Made by a program: the position numbers and the translations under genes. Below, piece after piece: positions 16,720-25,431 of a stretch of 64,000 bases of DNA. The notes beneath the pieces are model-generated. The model made no database searches. It was not told the origin of the DNA and saw nothing but the letters and a program-made list of their open reading frames with translations. Source of the DNA: Endozoicomonas sp. 8E (GTDB lineage: Bacteria > Pseudomonadota > Gammaproteobacteria > Pseudomonadales > Endozoicomonadaceae); assembly GCF_032883915.1 (NCBI RefSeq), contig NZ_CP120717.1:7292001-7356000 (forward strand). Direction: 5' to 3'. Within the stretch, counting starts at the first letter, position 1. Every line of letters starts with the position of its first letter.

Positions 16720-18312
16720 TTGCAAGCTGTAAAAAAATTCTTGCTGATTTGGATCGCAACCTTCAGCAAATTCAGCTCAAATTGTTACAGCATGGACGAA
16801 TGTCTTGCTTTTTTTATGGCGCACGGCAAAACACTTATGACCACCCAACAACTTCCTGTTGAGGTCACATCCACACAGGCTATATACCTCACAGAAGGTC
16901 GTGCCCTACCATTCCCTGACACACAATGCATGTACACGGAAATCGAAGGGGAACAGGTCTGTTTCGGGAACAGGACTCCTGCCAGGGTCGGGCTCCAGCC
17001 CGGCAAAAACATGAAGCTCGGACTATCTCCCCAGAGTATTTCACAACTAAGATACAATGCATCACTCCCGCCGCAGACTCCTTTAACTCCAACCGGGCCG
17101 CCTCTACTCCCTGAGTTTGACTCGGGAAGTGGAGCTGTCGCCACAGAAATAAAGAAAGGTGTTAATCGACATGATGAAATCACCGAAGCCGCCAAACAGA
17201 GCAGTCAACTATGCTTATTTCGCTACCCGGGGGAAGATAAGGATGGATTGATAAGTGACGATAAACAGGAGGAGGATGAAGTCATCGAGTGGTATGTCTT
17301 AGAAGAAAACGAGAACGAACCTGATGACTCCAATGAAGCAAAAATTCAATATGAAGAGTCGCTCCACGAGGGGACTCCCTTAAAGCCTGATACCCGTTAC
17401 TGCATACTCCGTCACTTCCATAATGAAAGCCGAATAAGCAAAGCCTGCCCTGATGGAGAAGGAGCCACAGGCGGTGAAGGCCAGTCAACTACCGAAAATA
17501 CCAGAAATCAGGAAAATGGGAATGAAGACGCCAGCGAAGAGACATCAGAAAACATGGATGAAGAAAACCAGCATGAGACTATAGAGGCTTGCTCAACCTG
17601 TGGTGGATCGTTTTGTGAGCACGCCGAATTCTACTTTGATATCCCCATAAAAAAGGATGCCCCCAAAGCCGCCTCGAAAAAAGCAAAGCGCTATGCCTGC
17701 ACCGATCCAAAATGTAATCTCCGGTTCACTTCCACTTCCAACCGAAATATTCACGTTCGCAGGAAGCATACCAGGGAAAGGCCCTACGCCTGCACCGATT
17801 CAAAGTGCGATCGCCGGTTCGCCGCCAATTCCGACCGTGATGCCCACGTTAGCAGGAAGCATAATGGGGATAAGCCCCATGCCTGCAAAGCTCAGGACTG
17901 TATTCGCCGGTTCGCTACTACTTCTGACCGTGATAGCCACATTCGCAGAGAGCATACCGGGGAAAGGCCCTATGCCTGCACCGATCCGAAATGTGACCTC
18001 CGGTTTCCTTCCATTTCCAACCGTAATGTTCACGTTCGCAGGCATCATACCGGGGAAAAGCCTCATGCCTGCACCGATTCAGAGTGTGATCGCCGGTTCG
18101 CCGTCAGTTCCGATCGTGATACCCATGTTCGAAGGAAGCATGACGGGGAAAAAAACTATATCTGTGCCGATCCAAAGTGTAATCGCCGGTTCTTTTCCAA
18201 ATTCGAGCGTAACGGGCACTTTACCAGGATGCATAACAGCGAGCCAAAACCGAAACGCCAGAGAATTGAAGGTGAACTATTCGCCCCTGAAGGAGCCAAC
18301 TTAAAAGACTGA
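16720..18312 (+). CDS. Eukaryote-like six C2H2 zinc-finger protein, putatively exported
   Basis: 530 residues. The TTG start at 16720 follows AAAGGAAA and yields a signal-like hydrophobic N-terminus (VKKFLLIWIATFSKFSSN). Residues 30-320 are low in homology, acidic in the second half (TENTRNQENGNEDASEETSE), with a CSTCGGSFCEH motif near 290. Residues 325-510 are six tandem 31-residue C2H2 fingers of the form C-X4-C-X12-H-X4-H, joined by T(G/R)E(K/R)P linkers exactly like GLI/ZIC/TFIIIA fingers. Every finger keeps both Cys and both His. A basic PKPKRQRIE near the end resembles a nuclear localisation signal. Such arrays are rare in bacteria; a DNA-binding effector for a eukaryotic host is the natural inference, not shown. 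Confidence 0.85.
   Translation: MQAVKKFLLIWIATFSKFSSNCYSMDECLAFFMAHGKTLMTTQQLPVEVTSTQAIYLTEGRALPFPDTQCMYTEIEGEQVCFGNRTPARVGLQPGKNMKLGLSPQSISQLRYNASLPPQTPLTPTGPPLLPEFDSGSGAVATEIKKGVNRHDEITEAAKQSSQLCLFRYPGEDKDGLISDDKQEEDEVIEWYVLEENENEPDDSNEAKIQYEESLHEGTPLKPDTRYCILRHFHNESRISKACPDGEGATGGEGQSTTENTRNQENGNEDASEETSENMDEENQHETIEACSTCGGSFCEHAEFYFDIPIKKDAPKAASKKAKRYACTDPKCNLRFTSTSNRNIHVRRKHTRERPYACTDSKCDRRFAANSDRDAHVSRKHNGDKPHACKAQDCIRRFATTSDRDSHIRREHTGERPYACTDPKCDLRFPSISNRNVHVRRHHTGEKPHACTDSECDRRFAVSSDRDTHVRRKHDGEKNYICADPKCNRRFFSKFERNGHFTRMHNSEPKPKRQRIEGELFAPEGANLKD
17692..18249 (+). repeat. Six 93-bp tandem repeats encoding C2H2 fingers
   Basis: Six in-register 93-base units, each one finger plus linker. 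Units 2, 3 and 5 share the GATCGCCGGTTCGCC-like phrase, while units 1 and 4 share CTCCGGTTT/CTCCGGTTC, so the array looks grown by duplication of a pair. Residues in the DNA-reading helix (for example TSTSNRNIH, AANSDRDAH, ATTSDRDSH) alternate between an SNRN and an SDRD type. Confidence 0.85.
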
Positions 18313-18482
18313 GCATCTACCAGAGCCGTTGTGGTTCCTTTCTTAACAGACCCGCCCCTGAAGAAGCGGAATTGCGCCAGTATTTCGATCAAGGAATATA
18401 AATCCCCCCGGCGGACTGACGAAAGAAATAGACTCCTGCCCGGTTTGACGTGAGTTCTTTTTCGATTACAGGCAGAATTTCG

Positions 18483-18495
18483 GTTATAATGTAAC
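18483..18495. promoter_or_regulatory. Zur box of the zur-znuC-znuB operon
   Basis: GTTATAATGTAAC, the same core as the znuA operator with one A-to-G change. It contains TATAAT (18485-18490) as a likely -10 and ends 28 bases before the zur ATG, so zur would be autoregulated. Confidence 0.8.
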
Positions 18496-18523
18496 ATCGT
18501 TCACTTGCTACCATTTTCTTGTC

Positions 18524-19009
18524 ATGACCAGTGTCCACCAGCATCACGACCATCATGTGTGTATATCAGAAGCCTTGCAGGAGGCTCGTATACTCTGTCA
18601 ACAGAGGGGAGTCAGGCTGACCCGTCTCCGTGAGAAGGTACTGGAACTGGTCTGGCAGAGTCATCAGCCCGTTGGAGCCTATGACATTCTTGCTCAACTG
18701 GCGAAGCAGGAAGAGCGGGCAGCTCAACCTCCCACCGTTTATCGCGCCCTGGACTTCTTGTTGGAGCAGGGCCTGGTTCACCGTCTTTCCTCTCTTAACG
18801 CTTTCATTGGATGCCCGCATCCCGGCATAAAACATAACAGCTGTTTTCTTATCTGCGAGAACTGCCGCGTGACACAGGAAATCGATCATCAGGCCATTAA
18901 CCAGTCGATTACCTCCTGTGCCTCTGATCAGGGATTCAAGATCGTTGACACTGCGATTGAACTCACCGGTTTGTGCTCAAACTGCCAGGGATTCCAAGAG
19001 TCATTATGA
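18524..19009 (+). CDS. zur: Zinc uptake regulator Zur (Fur family)
   Basis: 161 residues. N-terminal His-rich HQHHDHHVC, winged helix with [15 protein letters not shown] and [20 protein letters not shown] (recognition helix), then a dimerisation domain with CENC and CSNC pairs that form the structural Cys4 zinc site. Sensor residues [11 protein letters not shown] and the following acidic segment fit Zur better than Fur. It heads the znuCB operon, the usual place for zur in pseudomonads, and overlaps znuC by four bases (ATGA). Controlled by the Zur box 28 bases upstream. Confidence 0.94.
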   Translation: MTSVHQHHDHHVCISEALQEARILCQQRGVRLTRLREKVLELVWQSHQPVGAYDILAQLAKQEERAAQPPTVYRALDFLLEQGLVHRLSSLNAFIGCPHPGIKHNSCFLICENCRVTQEIDHQAINQSITSCASDQGFKIVDTAIELTGLCSNCQGFQESL

Positions 19010-19863
19010 GCTCAGACCAAGCCTCTGCCTGTAAAAAAACTTCTGGCCATAAAACAGTAACCACAAGGGATCTGAATACACCTATGTCTGAAGAGACGTT
19101 AATCAGATTGAACAACATCCATGTTGCGTTTCGCGAACGAGAAGTCGTTTCCGATATTTCATTGGACGTAAAAGCGGGTGAAATCGTGACCCTGATAGGG
19201 CCGAACGGAGCCGGTAAAACGACACTGGTCAGAGTAGTTCTGGGCCTGCAGACGCCTGATTCCGGTGGCCGGACTATAAAAGAAGGCCTGCGTATCGGCT
19301 ATATGCCACAAAAATTGCATGTTGACGAAAGCATGCCCCTGAGCGTTAAACGCTTTCTTTCTCTGACCGGACAGTCAGGAAAACAGATTCGCTCGGCACT
19401 GGCAAGAACCGGAGTAGCCCACGTCATCAGCTCACCGGTTCATTCGCTTTCAGGTGGAGAGCTTCAGAGAACATTGTTAGCCAGGGCGCTGCTCAACAAG
19501 CCTCATCTTCTGGTGCTCGATGAGCCGGTTCAGGGAGTAGACGTCAATGGTCAGAAAGAGCTTTATCACCTGATTACCGAACTCAGAAATGGCAACAACC
19601 CTGAGCTGAAAGACGGCTGCTCTGTTTTAATGGTCTCCCATGACCTTCATCTTGTGATGGCTTCAACAGATCGGGTCATTTGCCTGAACCAGCACCTCTG
19701 TTGCTCTGGCCACCCTCATCAGGTTCGTCAACACCCTGCCTATCTGAAACTTTTTGGTGGCGAGTCCGAAGAACTGGCTGTTTACGCACACCACCATGAC
19801 CATGAACATACTGTTGATGGTCAAATCATCCACAAGAAAAACACTGGGAGCACTCATGCCTGA
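19006..19863 (+). CDS. znuC: Zinc ABC transporter ATPase ZnuC
   Basis: ATP-hydrolysing subunit of ZnuABC. Walker [11 protein letters not shown]-loop MPQKLHV, signature LSGGELQR, Walker [13 protein letters not shown] and H-loop SHDLH are present. The C-terminus has a His-rich tail HHHDHEH, common in ZnuC. The start at 19006 overlaps the zur stop (ATGA) and suggests coupling. A second ATG at 19084 ([11 protein letters not shown]) matches the typical family start, so the first 26 residues may not be translated. Confidence 0.93.
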   Translation: MSSDQASACKKTSGHKTVTTRDLNTPMSEETLIRLNNIHVAFREREVVSDISLDVKAGEIVTLIGPNGAGKTTLVRVVLGLQTPDSGGRTIKEGLRIGYMPQKLHVDESMPLSVKRFLSLTGQSGKQIRSALARTGVAHVISSPVHSLSGGELQRTLLARALLNKPHLLVLDEPVQGVDVNGQKELYHLITELRNGNNPELKDGCSVLMVSHDLHLVMASTDRVICLNQHLCCSGHPHQVRQHPAYLKLFGGESEELAVYAHHHDHEHTVDGQIIHKKNTGSTHA

Positions 19864-20638
19864 ACTGCTCCTTACTGCACTGCTCGCAGGATCAGGGGTT
19901 GCCATAGTGGCAGGACCTCTGGGTTGTTTTGTCGTCTGGAGAAAGATGGCCTACTTTGGCGATACCCTCTCTCATTCGGCACTGCTGGGCGTAGCCCTGG
20001 GGCTGCTGCTCGATATTGATCTTAATCTGGCCATTATAGTGTGCTCGCTGTTTCTTGCGGTTCTCCTGGTCTCGCTGCAGGAACAACAAAAAATGGCGTC
20101 CGACACACTCCTGGGGATTCTTGCCCATAGCAGCCTTTCTCTGGGCCTTGTTGCGATCAGTTTTTCCGAGAACGTCCGGATCGACATGATGTCCTACCTG
20201 TTTGGAGACATTCTGGCAACCTCACCCACAGACCTGTTCTGGATATACGGCGGCGGCGCACTGGTTCTCATCACTCTGGCCTTGCTGTGGCGACCTCTTC
20301 TGGCCATGACCATTCATGCAGAGCTGGCACAGGTTGAAGGTTTTCCGGTTCGCAGAACCAAACTGATTCTGACCTTACTGATGGCCCTTGTGATTGCTGT
20401 GGCCATGAAAATTGTTGGTGTGCTTTTGATCACTTCACTGATGATTATCCCGGCCGCAACAGCCCAGAGGTTTTCCCGAACACCAGAACAGATGGCTATC
20501 ATCGCTGGCATCATAGGCTTGCTGAGTGTGGCAGGAGGATTGACCGCATCCTGGCAACTGGATACACCGTCAGGACCTTCGGTTGTCGTCTGTAGCTTCC
20601 TGATTTTTGTTTTGGGTCTGAGCTTCAAACGCAGCTGA
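19856..20638 (+). CDS. znuB: Zinc ABC transporter permease ZnuB
   Basis: Inner-membrane channel subunit, 260 residues with seven to eight predicted helices. Family landmarks: [20 protein letters not shown] near the start, [10 protein letters not shown] and [15 protein letters not shown]. The ATG at 19856 overlaps znuC by eight bases; longer frames upstream only read through znuC. Completes the zur-znuC-znuB operon. Confidence 0.94.
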   Translation: MPELLLTALLAGSGVAIVAGPLGCFVVWRKMAYFGDTLSHSALLGVALGLLLDIDLNLAIIVCSLFLAVLLVSLQEQQKMASDTLLGILAHSSLSLGLVAISFSENVRIDMMSYLFGDILATSPTDLFWIYGGGALVLITLALLWRPLLAMTIHAELAQVEGFPVRRTKLILTLLMALVIAVAMKIVGVLLITSLMIIPAATAQRFSRTPEQMAIIAGIIGLLSVAGGLTASWQLDTPSGPSVVVCSFLIFVLGLSFKRS

Positions 20639-20642
20639 TCGA

Positions 20643-20663
20643 CGGGCCAGTCTTTCTGGCCCG
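20643..20663. terminator. Hairpin between convergent znuB and sco
   Basis: Perfect eight-base stem CGGGCCAG / CTGGCCCG with loop TCTTT, starting four bases after the znuB stop. There is no clear T-run on either strand, so it may stabilise ends rather than terminate alone. Confidence 0.5.
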
Positions 20664-20686
20664 GAGCCTGAGAACCGATAACAGAG

Positions 20687-21349
20687 TTATTCCTGATACA
20701 ACTCATCAACACCCACCATCACCCGTGCCAGTTTTTCTGAATCCAGAGGCGGGCGGATAAAACCGTGATAGTCCCCCTTTGGATTGATGATGACCAGGTT
20801 GGCGCCATGATCCACCAGATAGTATTCATCTTCCGGATCGATGACCGGTGTGTAGGGGATGTTCATTTGCACGGCCAGGTTATGGATAGCTTTCTGGGAG
20901 CCCGTCACACCCACAAAATCAGGGTTAAAGTGAGGGACATAGCCATTAAGCTTCTCTACTGTGTCACGGCGTGGATCTACCGTCACCATGAAATAGTGCA
21001 TTTTCTTTGCCATTTCAGGGTTATCGTTCTTCAACAGCTTATCCATCTGGTTCAACTGACCCAGCGTAGTAGGGCAGATGTCCGGACAGAAGGTGTAGCC
21101 AAAGTACACCAGGGACCATTTGCCTTCGAGATTAGTCTGGTTAAAAGGTTGCCCCTTGTTATCCACCATTCCCTTCATGTCAAAGGTCCGTGGCTTGTCG
21201 AAAACCACTGTCCCCATTCGCTGTAACTCTTCCAGTGTCAACGATGGCTTATTCGTATACTTGTAGAACGTCAGACCCATAATGACCGCAACAATGGCCA
21301 CCAGAATCAATACTGTTTTATTCACGTTGTTTCTGATCCCAGATTCCAT
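20687..21349 (-). CDS. SCO1/SenC copper chaperone for cytochrome oxidase
   Basis: Membrane-anchored, thioredoxin-fold protein that loads the CuA site of subunit II. One N-terminal helix (TVLILVAIVAVIMGLTFY), then the copper motif YTFCPDICPTT and the distal His in YLVDHGANLV. Length 220. It is the last gene of the oxidase assembly block, downstream of ctaB, as in Pseudomonas. Confidence 0.93.
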   Translation of the reverse strand: MESGIRNNVNKTVLILVAIVAVIMGLTFYKYTNKPSLTLEELQRMGTVVFDKPRTFDMKGMVDNKGQPFNQTNLEGKWSLVYFGYTFCPDICPTTLGQLNQMDKLLKNDNPEMAKKMHYFMVTVDPRRDTVEKLNGYVPHFNPDFVGVTGSQKAIHNLAVQMNIPYTPVIDPEDEYYLVDHGANLVIINPKGDYHGFIRPPLDSEKLARVMVGVDELYQE

Positions 21350-21407
21350 GGAAAATCCTCTGGAGCCCTCAGCTAAAAAGCTGCGGCTCCGTTCGAGCCT
21401 ATGCCTG

Positions 21408-22325
21408 TTAAAGCCACAAATAAAATGCGTAATGATCCACCAGCAGTACCACGAAGAGCAACATCAAATAGGTAATGGAATACTTGAACGTCTTGATGGC
21501 GGCATGGGGCCTGCTTTCCCGCAACAGAGCAATAGCCCAGTAAAGAAACCGCCCCCCTAGAATTAATGCACCCGCCAGATAAATGGCACCACTCATGCCG
21601 GTCAGGAAAGGCAAAACACTGACCAGAATCATGATCATTGTATATAGCAAAATATGCAGTTTGGTGTATGCCTCTCCATGAGTCACCGGCAACATGGGAA
21701 TGTCCGCCTTGGCATATTCTGCTTTGCGATGAATGGCCAAGGCCCAGAAGTGAGGTGGCGTCCAGGCAAAAATGATCAAGACCAGCAGCAAGGCGTGTCC
21801 TTCAAAGTGTCCGGTCACTGCCGTCCATCCCAGCAGAGGAGGGGAGGCACCGGCAATCCCGCCAATGACAATATTCTGTGGGGTAGCACGCTTTAAAATC
21901 AGAGTGTAAATCACGGCATAACCCATCAGTGAGGCCAGCGTCAGCCAGGCGGTCAAAGGATTGACCAGAAACACCAGAATCCCTATGCCCAGCACACCCA
22001 GGGTAAAAGCAAACAACAAGGCCTGAATGGGCTCAACACGCCCTGTGGCTACCGGTCTCTTGTGGGTTCTGGCCATAACCGCATCAATCTGTCGATCGAC
22101 CACATGATTGATCACTGCAGCGGAAGCGGCCGAGAGAGCAATGCCCAGATTACCAAACAGCAGAACATCCAGAGGCACCATGCCCGGCGTTGCCAGGCAC
22201 ATACCAATCACCACCGTCAGAACCATCAGGGCGACCACCTTGGGTTTGGTCAGCTCAAGATAATCACGCCAGTGAACGGATTCCTGCAGAGATGCGCTAC
22301 CGTTCTTTTCAATGACCTTACTCAT
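21408..22325 (-). CDS. ctaB: Heme O synthase (protoheme IX farnesyltransferase)
   Basis: UbiA-family membrane prenyltransferase that converts heme B to heme O. The Asp-rich motif [19 protein letters not shown] near residue 70 and [10 protein letters not shown] in the second loop are both intact. About 305 residues and eight to nine helices. The start overlaps the stop of ctaA by four bases, so heme O and heme A synthesis are coupled. Confidence 0.95.
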   Translation of the reverse strand: MSKVIEKNGSASLQESVHWRDYLELTKPKVVALMVLTVVIGMCLATPGMVPLDVLLFGNLGIALSAASAAVINHVVDRQIDAVMARTHKRPVATGRVEPIQALLFAFTLGVLGIGILVFLVNPLTAWLTLASLMGYAVIYTLILKRATPQNIVIGGIAGASPPLLGWTAVTGHFEGHALLLVLIIFAWTPPHFWALAIHRKAEYAKADIPMLPVTHGEAYTKLHILLYTMIMILVSVLPFLTGMSGAIYLAGALILGGRFLYWAIALLRESRPHAAIKTFKYSITYLMLLFVVLLVDHYAFYLWL

Positions 22326-23407
22326 GATTGAACCTCACTGAATCCTTCAGATATGTTCATACGGAAGTTGAGAGCCACCAGTGTCAACAGCAAAACAGCA
22401 CCTCCCAGATTATGGGCCACCGCCACTGAAAGTGGCAGGCTGCCCAGGATGTTACTGATCCCCAAAATGACCTGCACCAGCAGAGCCAGCAGCATCAAAG
22501 AGGCCAGCACTCTCAGGCTGTTTCGGTTATTAGACAACTGTGTATTACTATATCGAAGTACCTGCACAAAAAGGAACAGCAGAAACACCGTAGTCACCAG
22601 TGCCCCTAATCGGTGTAAAAGATGTATAGCAGTCCGGGATTCAGAGTCCATTTTTCCACCCAGATAATTCGGACCAATAGACTGGCTGACATTCAAACCG
22701 TCGGCAAAATCAGCCTCAGGCAGCCATTGCCCCTGACACATGGGAAAATCTGGACAGGCCAGGGCAGCGTAGTTGGAGCTGGTCCAGCCTCCCAGTGTGA
22801 TCTGTAAAATCAACACCAATAGTCCGACAGCGGCTAGCCCTCGCAGCCGATCTCTTTGGTCAGAAGAGGGGAGTTTTGGCCAAACCAATCCGGATAAACG
22901 AAGGGTCAGTAAAAACAACAAACTGAAGGTAGCAAAGCCGCCCAGAAGATGAGCGGTCACCACCTGGGGCCAGAGCTTTAATGTCACAGTCCACATGCCA
23001 AAGGCCGCCTGCAGAATAATCAGCCCCAGAATAAATAAAGGCAGCTTCACTGGCTGTCCCGGCTCTTTCCGGTTCCGGACGGCCTGAATAGCGATCATTA
23101 GAACCAGCAGCAGTAGGGAGCCCGCGACATATCGATGCACCATTTCAGCCCAGCCTTTGTCGACCTCTACCGGGGCATGGGGAAAGAGTGTTTCCGCTAT
23201 GGCTATTTCCTGCGCTGTTTCAGGTACTGTCAGGAAGCCGTAGCAGCCTGGCCAGTCAGGACAACCCAGTCCTGCATGAACCAGTCGTGTATAAGCCCCT
23301 AACCCGACAACCACAGCGGCCAGCAAGGTTGCAAACAGGGAGAGATAAAAACCCGTTCTCTGTCGCTTTGTCTGGCTTCTTGTTTTTGTAATAGACGCTG
23401 TTGTCAT
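22322..23407 (-). CDS. ctaA: Heme A synthase
   Basis: Oxidises the C8 methyl of heme O to form heme A for the aa3/caa3 oxidase. Eight helices in a 4+4 arrangement. Conserved motifs: [19 protein letters not shown] in the first loop with the Cys pair, MVHRYVAG, a second Cys pair [18 protein letters not shown] and HNLGGA with heme-ligand His. Length 361. Lies 17 bases after the thioredoxin-like assembly gene and overlaps ctaB. Confidence 0.95.
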   Translation of the reverse strand: MTTASITKTRSQTKRQRTGFYLSLFATLLAAVVVGLGAYTRLVHAGLGCPDWPGCYGFLTVPETAQEIAIAETLFPHAPVEVDKGWAEMVHRYVAGSLLLLVLMIAIQAVRNRKEPGQPVKLPLFILGLIILQAAFGMWTVTLKLWPQVVTAHLLGGFATFSLLFLLTLRLSGLVWPKLPSSDQRDRLRGLAAVGLLVLILQITLGGWTSSNYAALACPDFPMCQGQWLPEADFADGLNVSQSIGPNYLGGKMDSESRTAIHLLHRLGALVTTVFLLFLFVQVLRYSNTQLSNNRNSLRVLASLMLLALLVQVILGISNILGSLPLSVAVAHNLGGAVLLLTLVALNFRMNISEGFSEVQS

Positions 23408-23424
23408 AGAACACCTTTTTAATA

Positions 23425-24030
23425 TCAGCCGATGTTTGATGCTTTAAGCAACTTCCTTAAGTCTTTTAATAAATCTCCACCGTACTGCCCCGGCTGATAC
23501 TTCATCATGATATTCCCCAGTGGGTCGACGATGTAAAAGCCATTGGTTGGCCATTCTCTTTTTTCACCCGGGTTTTTACCCAGAGCGTTCAACACCGATT
23601 CTTTACGACTGCCTAACCAGATCAGATCAGGGTGTTCGCTGAGTAAAGGCTTATTCAATTCAGGATTGGATGAGGAGGAAATAAAAAGCCGAACGACCCG
23701 GTCACTGTCTCTACCTAGCGCCAGATGCGCCTGACGGGTTTGATAGAGCGTCTCCTGACAAGCCTGATCGGAGCAGCTCTCGTCACCAAATACCAGAATC
23801 CCCCAGTGTCCCTCCAGCCCCTGCAGATCAAACATTTCGTTGTTTTTCTCAAGCATCATGCTCTGGAAGCTGGCAGGGGGCAACAACAGTTCACCTTTGT
23901 TCGTACGACCATCCGGCACAAACTGTGTTCCAAAGAAATAAAAGTACCAGGCCAAACCCATTGCCAGAGATGGCATGAGAATAACCAGAGCCAGTTGCCA
24001 GCGACTTTTTGCATTCTTTACTCTTTTCAT
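23425..24030 (-). CDS. Membrane-anchored thioredoxin-like protein of the oxidase cluster
   Basis: 201 residues: one N-terminal helix (LALVILMPSLAMGLAWYFYF) and a periplasmic domain with GHWGILVFGDESCSDQACQE, which resembles a degenerate Sco/peroxiredoxin fold where the CXXXC is stretched. A similar gene follows surf1 and precedes ctaA in pseudomonads (PA0112-like position). It probably helps oxidase assembly; direct evidence is lacking. The lipid-kinase duplication has been inserted between it and surf1. Confidence 0.75.
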   Translation of the reverse strand: MKRVKNAKSRWQLALVILMPSLAMGLAWYFYFFGTQFVPDGRTNKGELLLPPASFQSMMLEKNNEMFDLQGLEGHWGILVFGDESCSDQACQETLYQTRQAHLALGRDSDRVVRLFISSSSNPELNKPLLSEHPDLIWLGSRKESVLNALGKNPGEKREWPTNGFYIVDPLGNIMMKYQPGQYGGDLLKDLRKLLKASNIG

Positions 24031-24078
24031 TCTTATAATACCCGGTTGATTAGATAGTCACATATCCACACTCAAAAT

Positions 24079-25266
24079 TTAAAAGGAATCCGGATCATCC
24101 CTGGCTTCGTCAAGGTCCATAAGGGTATAACCGAGTTCTCCATATTCGGGAGGTCTCATAAACCGGAACGCTGACGACAACCAGGTTATTTGTGCCGGCG
24201 TTTGCAGTGCAATATCACCATCGACCTGAATAGACAGCGGTGTCTCATCCTGATGTTGAATGCCCAATTGAGTAAAAACAAGCTCCCGTTGACCTGACCA
24301 ATTGCGTAATTTCTGCATATTCGTCCGAGTCAGACCTGACCAATTGAGTAATCTCTCCATAGTCATCTGAATAAGTGTCCAAATGGGATGCGTCCTCTGA
24401 AGACTGTAGAGCAGCTTTCCCCGCGTACAGATCGGGAGCATATAATTAAAAAGGGCAATTCCTCCTCCGAACGTTGGCCCTGTACTTGCGGCCAGAAAAT
24501 TCAATGGAATATTGAACCTGCCATTATCAGTAGTGCACCTGACTATGGGTGTATTCCATCTCATAGCTGAACTCATGGCTAACATTGCAGAGGCCATACT
24601 TCTGGGTGAATATCTGAGCAGTCGGCTTGGTCGCTCACCACTGTCGTGATCGTTTTTCTTTTTTGTCATCTGAGTCGTCAAACCCAGGTCAAACTCGCTC
24701 ACTGCCAGAACCGTTTTCTTCTCGCAGCTACCTGTTTCACAACCTTCAATTTTGTAGGCACCAAAGGGCATAGAGGCGCCATAAACCAGAGTCCGAAGGG
24801 CATGCCTCGGGTTCCTCAATCTGAGTGTTCTTGCTATGTCGTTGCCCTTACCCGCCGGTATAACACCAATAACAACTTGTGGTTGACGTTCAAGACCCTG
24901 AACCACCTCATGGACAGTGCCATCGCCACCAACAGCAACAATCAATAACTGATCTTCCTGATCATGTTGCCCCTGCTGCCAGTCAAGATATGCCTCCATT
25001 GCCAGTTCCGTTGCATGACCCGCATGCTCTGTAAAAAAAACGTTATATGTCGCTTGTAGCGCAGCTGCAGCCTGGTCTTCTGAGCCAACTGCCGTGTAGT
25101 GCTGGCTGACCGCTTCTTCAATTCTGTCCCAGACCCTCCAACCTTTACCATTATTACTGGCAGGATTGACGATAAAGCAGGCGTGACGAATCGTTGCAAA
25201 TCCGTTTACAGGAATAAGAAACACAAAAAGCAGCAGGACATATAAATAAAAAACTCGACTATTCAC
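24079..25266 (-). CDS. Exported diacylglycerol-kinase-like lipid kinase, copy 1
   Basis: 395 residues starting at a GTG. A signal peptide (VFYLYVLLLFVFLIPVNGFA) precedes a DAGK catalytic domain: FIVNPASNNGKGWRVW, VAVGGDGTVHEVVQGL (glycine-rich nucleotide loop) and GVIPAGKGNDIARTL. The C-terminal beta domain ends with QVDGDIALQTPAQITWL, as in YegS/DagK. An exported kinase would meet no ATP in the periplasm, so delivery into a host cell or use of another donor is conceivable (inference). It is a tandem paralogue of the gene at 25432-26589 and breaks up the oxidase block. Confidence 0.85.
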   Translation of the reverse strand: MNSRVFYLYVLLLFVFLIPVNGFATIRHACFIVNPASNNGKGWRVWDRIEEAVSQHYTAVGSEDQAAAALQATYNVFFTEHAGHATELAMEAYLDWQQGQHDQEDQLLIVAVGGDGTVHEVVQGLERQPQVVIGVIPAGKGNDIARTLRLRNPRHALRTLVYGASMPFGAYKIEGCETGSCEKKTVLAVSEFDLGLTTQMTKKKNDHDSGERPSRLLRYSPRSMASAMLAMSSAMRWNTPIVRCTTDNGRFNIPLNFLAASTGPTFGGGIALFNYMLPICTRGKLLYSLQRTHPIWTLIQMTMERLLNWSGLTRTNMQKLRNWSGQRELVFTQLGIQHQDETPLSIQVDGDIALQTPAQITWLSSAFRFMRPPEYGELGYTLMDLDEARDDPDSF

Positions 25267-25267
25267 A

Positions 25268-25412
25268 GTAAACCATCCTCTTTTCTGTCAGTCACGGGTA
25301 ACTGTCTTTGCTGGCTTTGATCCGGGCCTGGCGGTGGCAATTGCCACAGATACAGACCCAGCCATTAAAAACCATTGGATAGCGTAGCTGAGGTTTTTCT
25401 GAGAAATAGTCT
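25268..25412 (-). repeat. Duplicated surf1 3' tail, copy between the lipid kinases
   Basis: Read on the minus strand, this matches the last ~50 codons of surf1 (for example TACGCTATCCAATGGTTTTT and GGATCAAAGCCAGCAAAGAC), now out of use. It leads straight into the GTG of the copy 1 kinase, in the same way the true surf1 end leads into a kinase remnant at 26787. It marks the junction of a tandem duplication. Confidence 0.78.
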
Positions 25413-25431
25413 TATAAGTACTTAGCCCTAT

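Noticed and set aside
17657-18304. A 215-codon frame overlapping the zinc-finger repeats
   Set aside because: It only repeats every 31 codons because the 93-base DNA repeat does; the zinc-finger frame has all metal ligands, this one is low-complexity.
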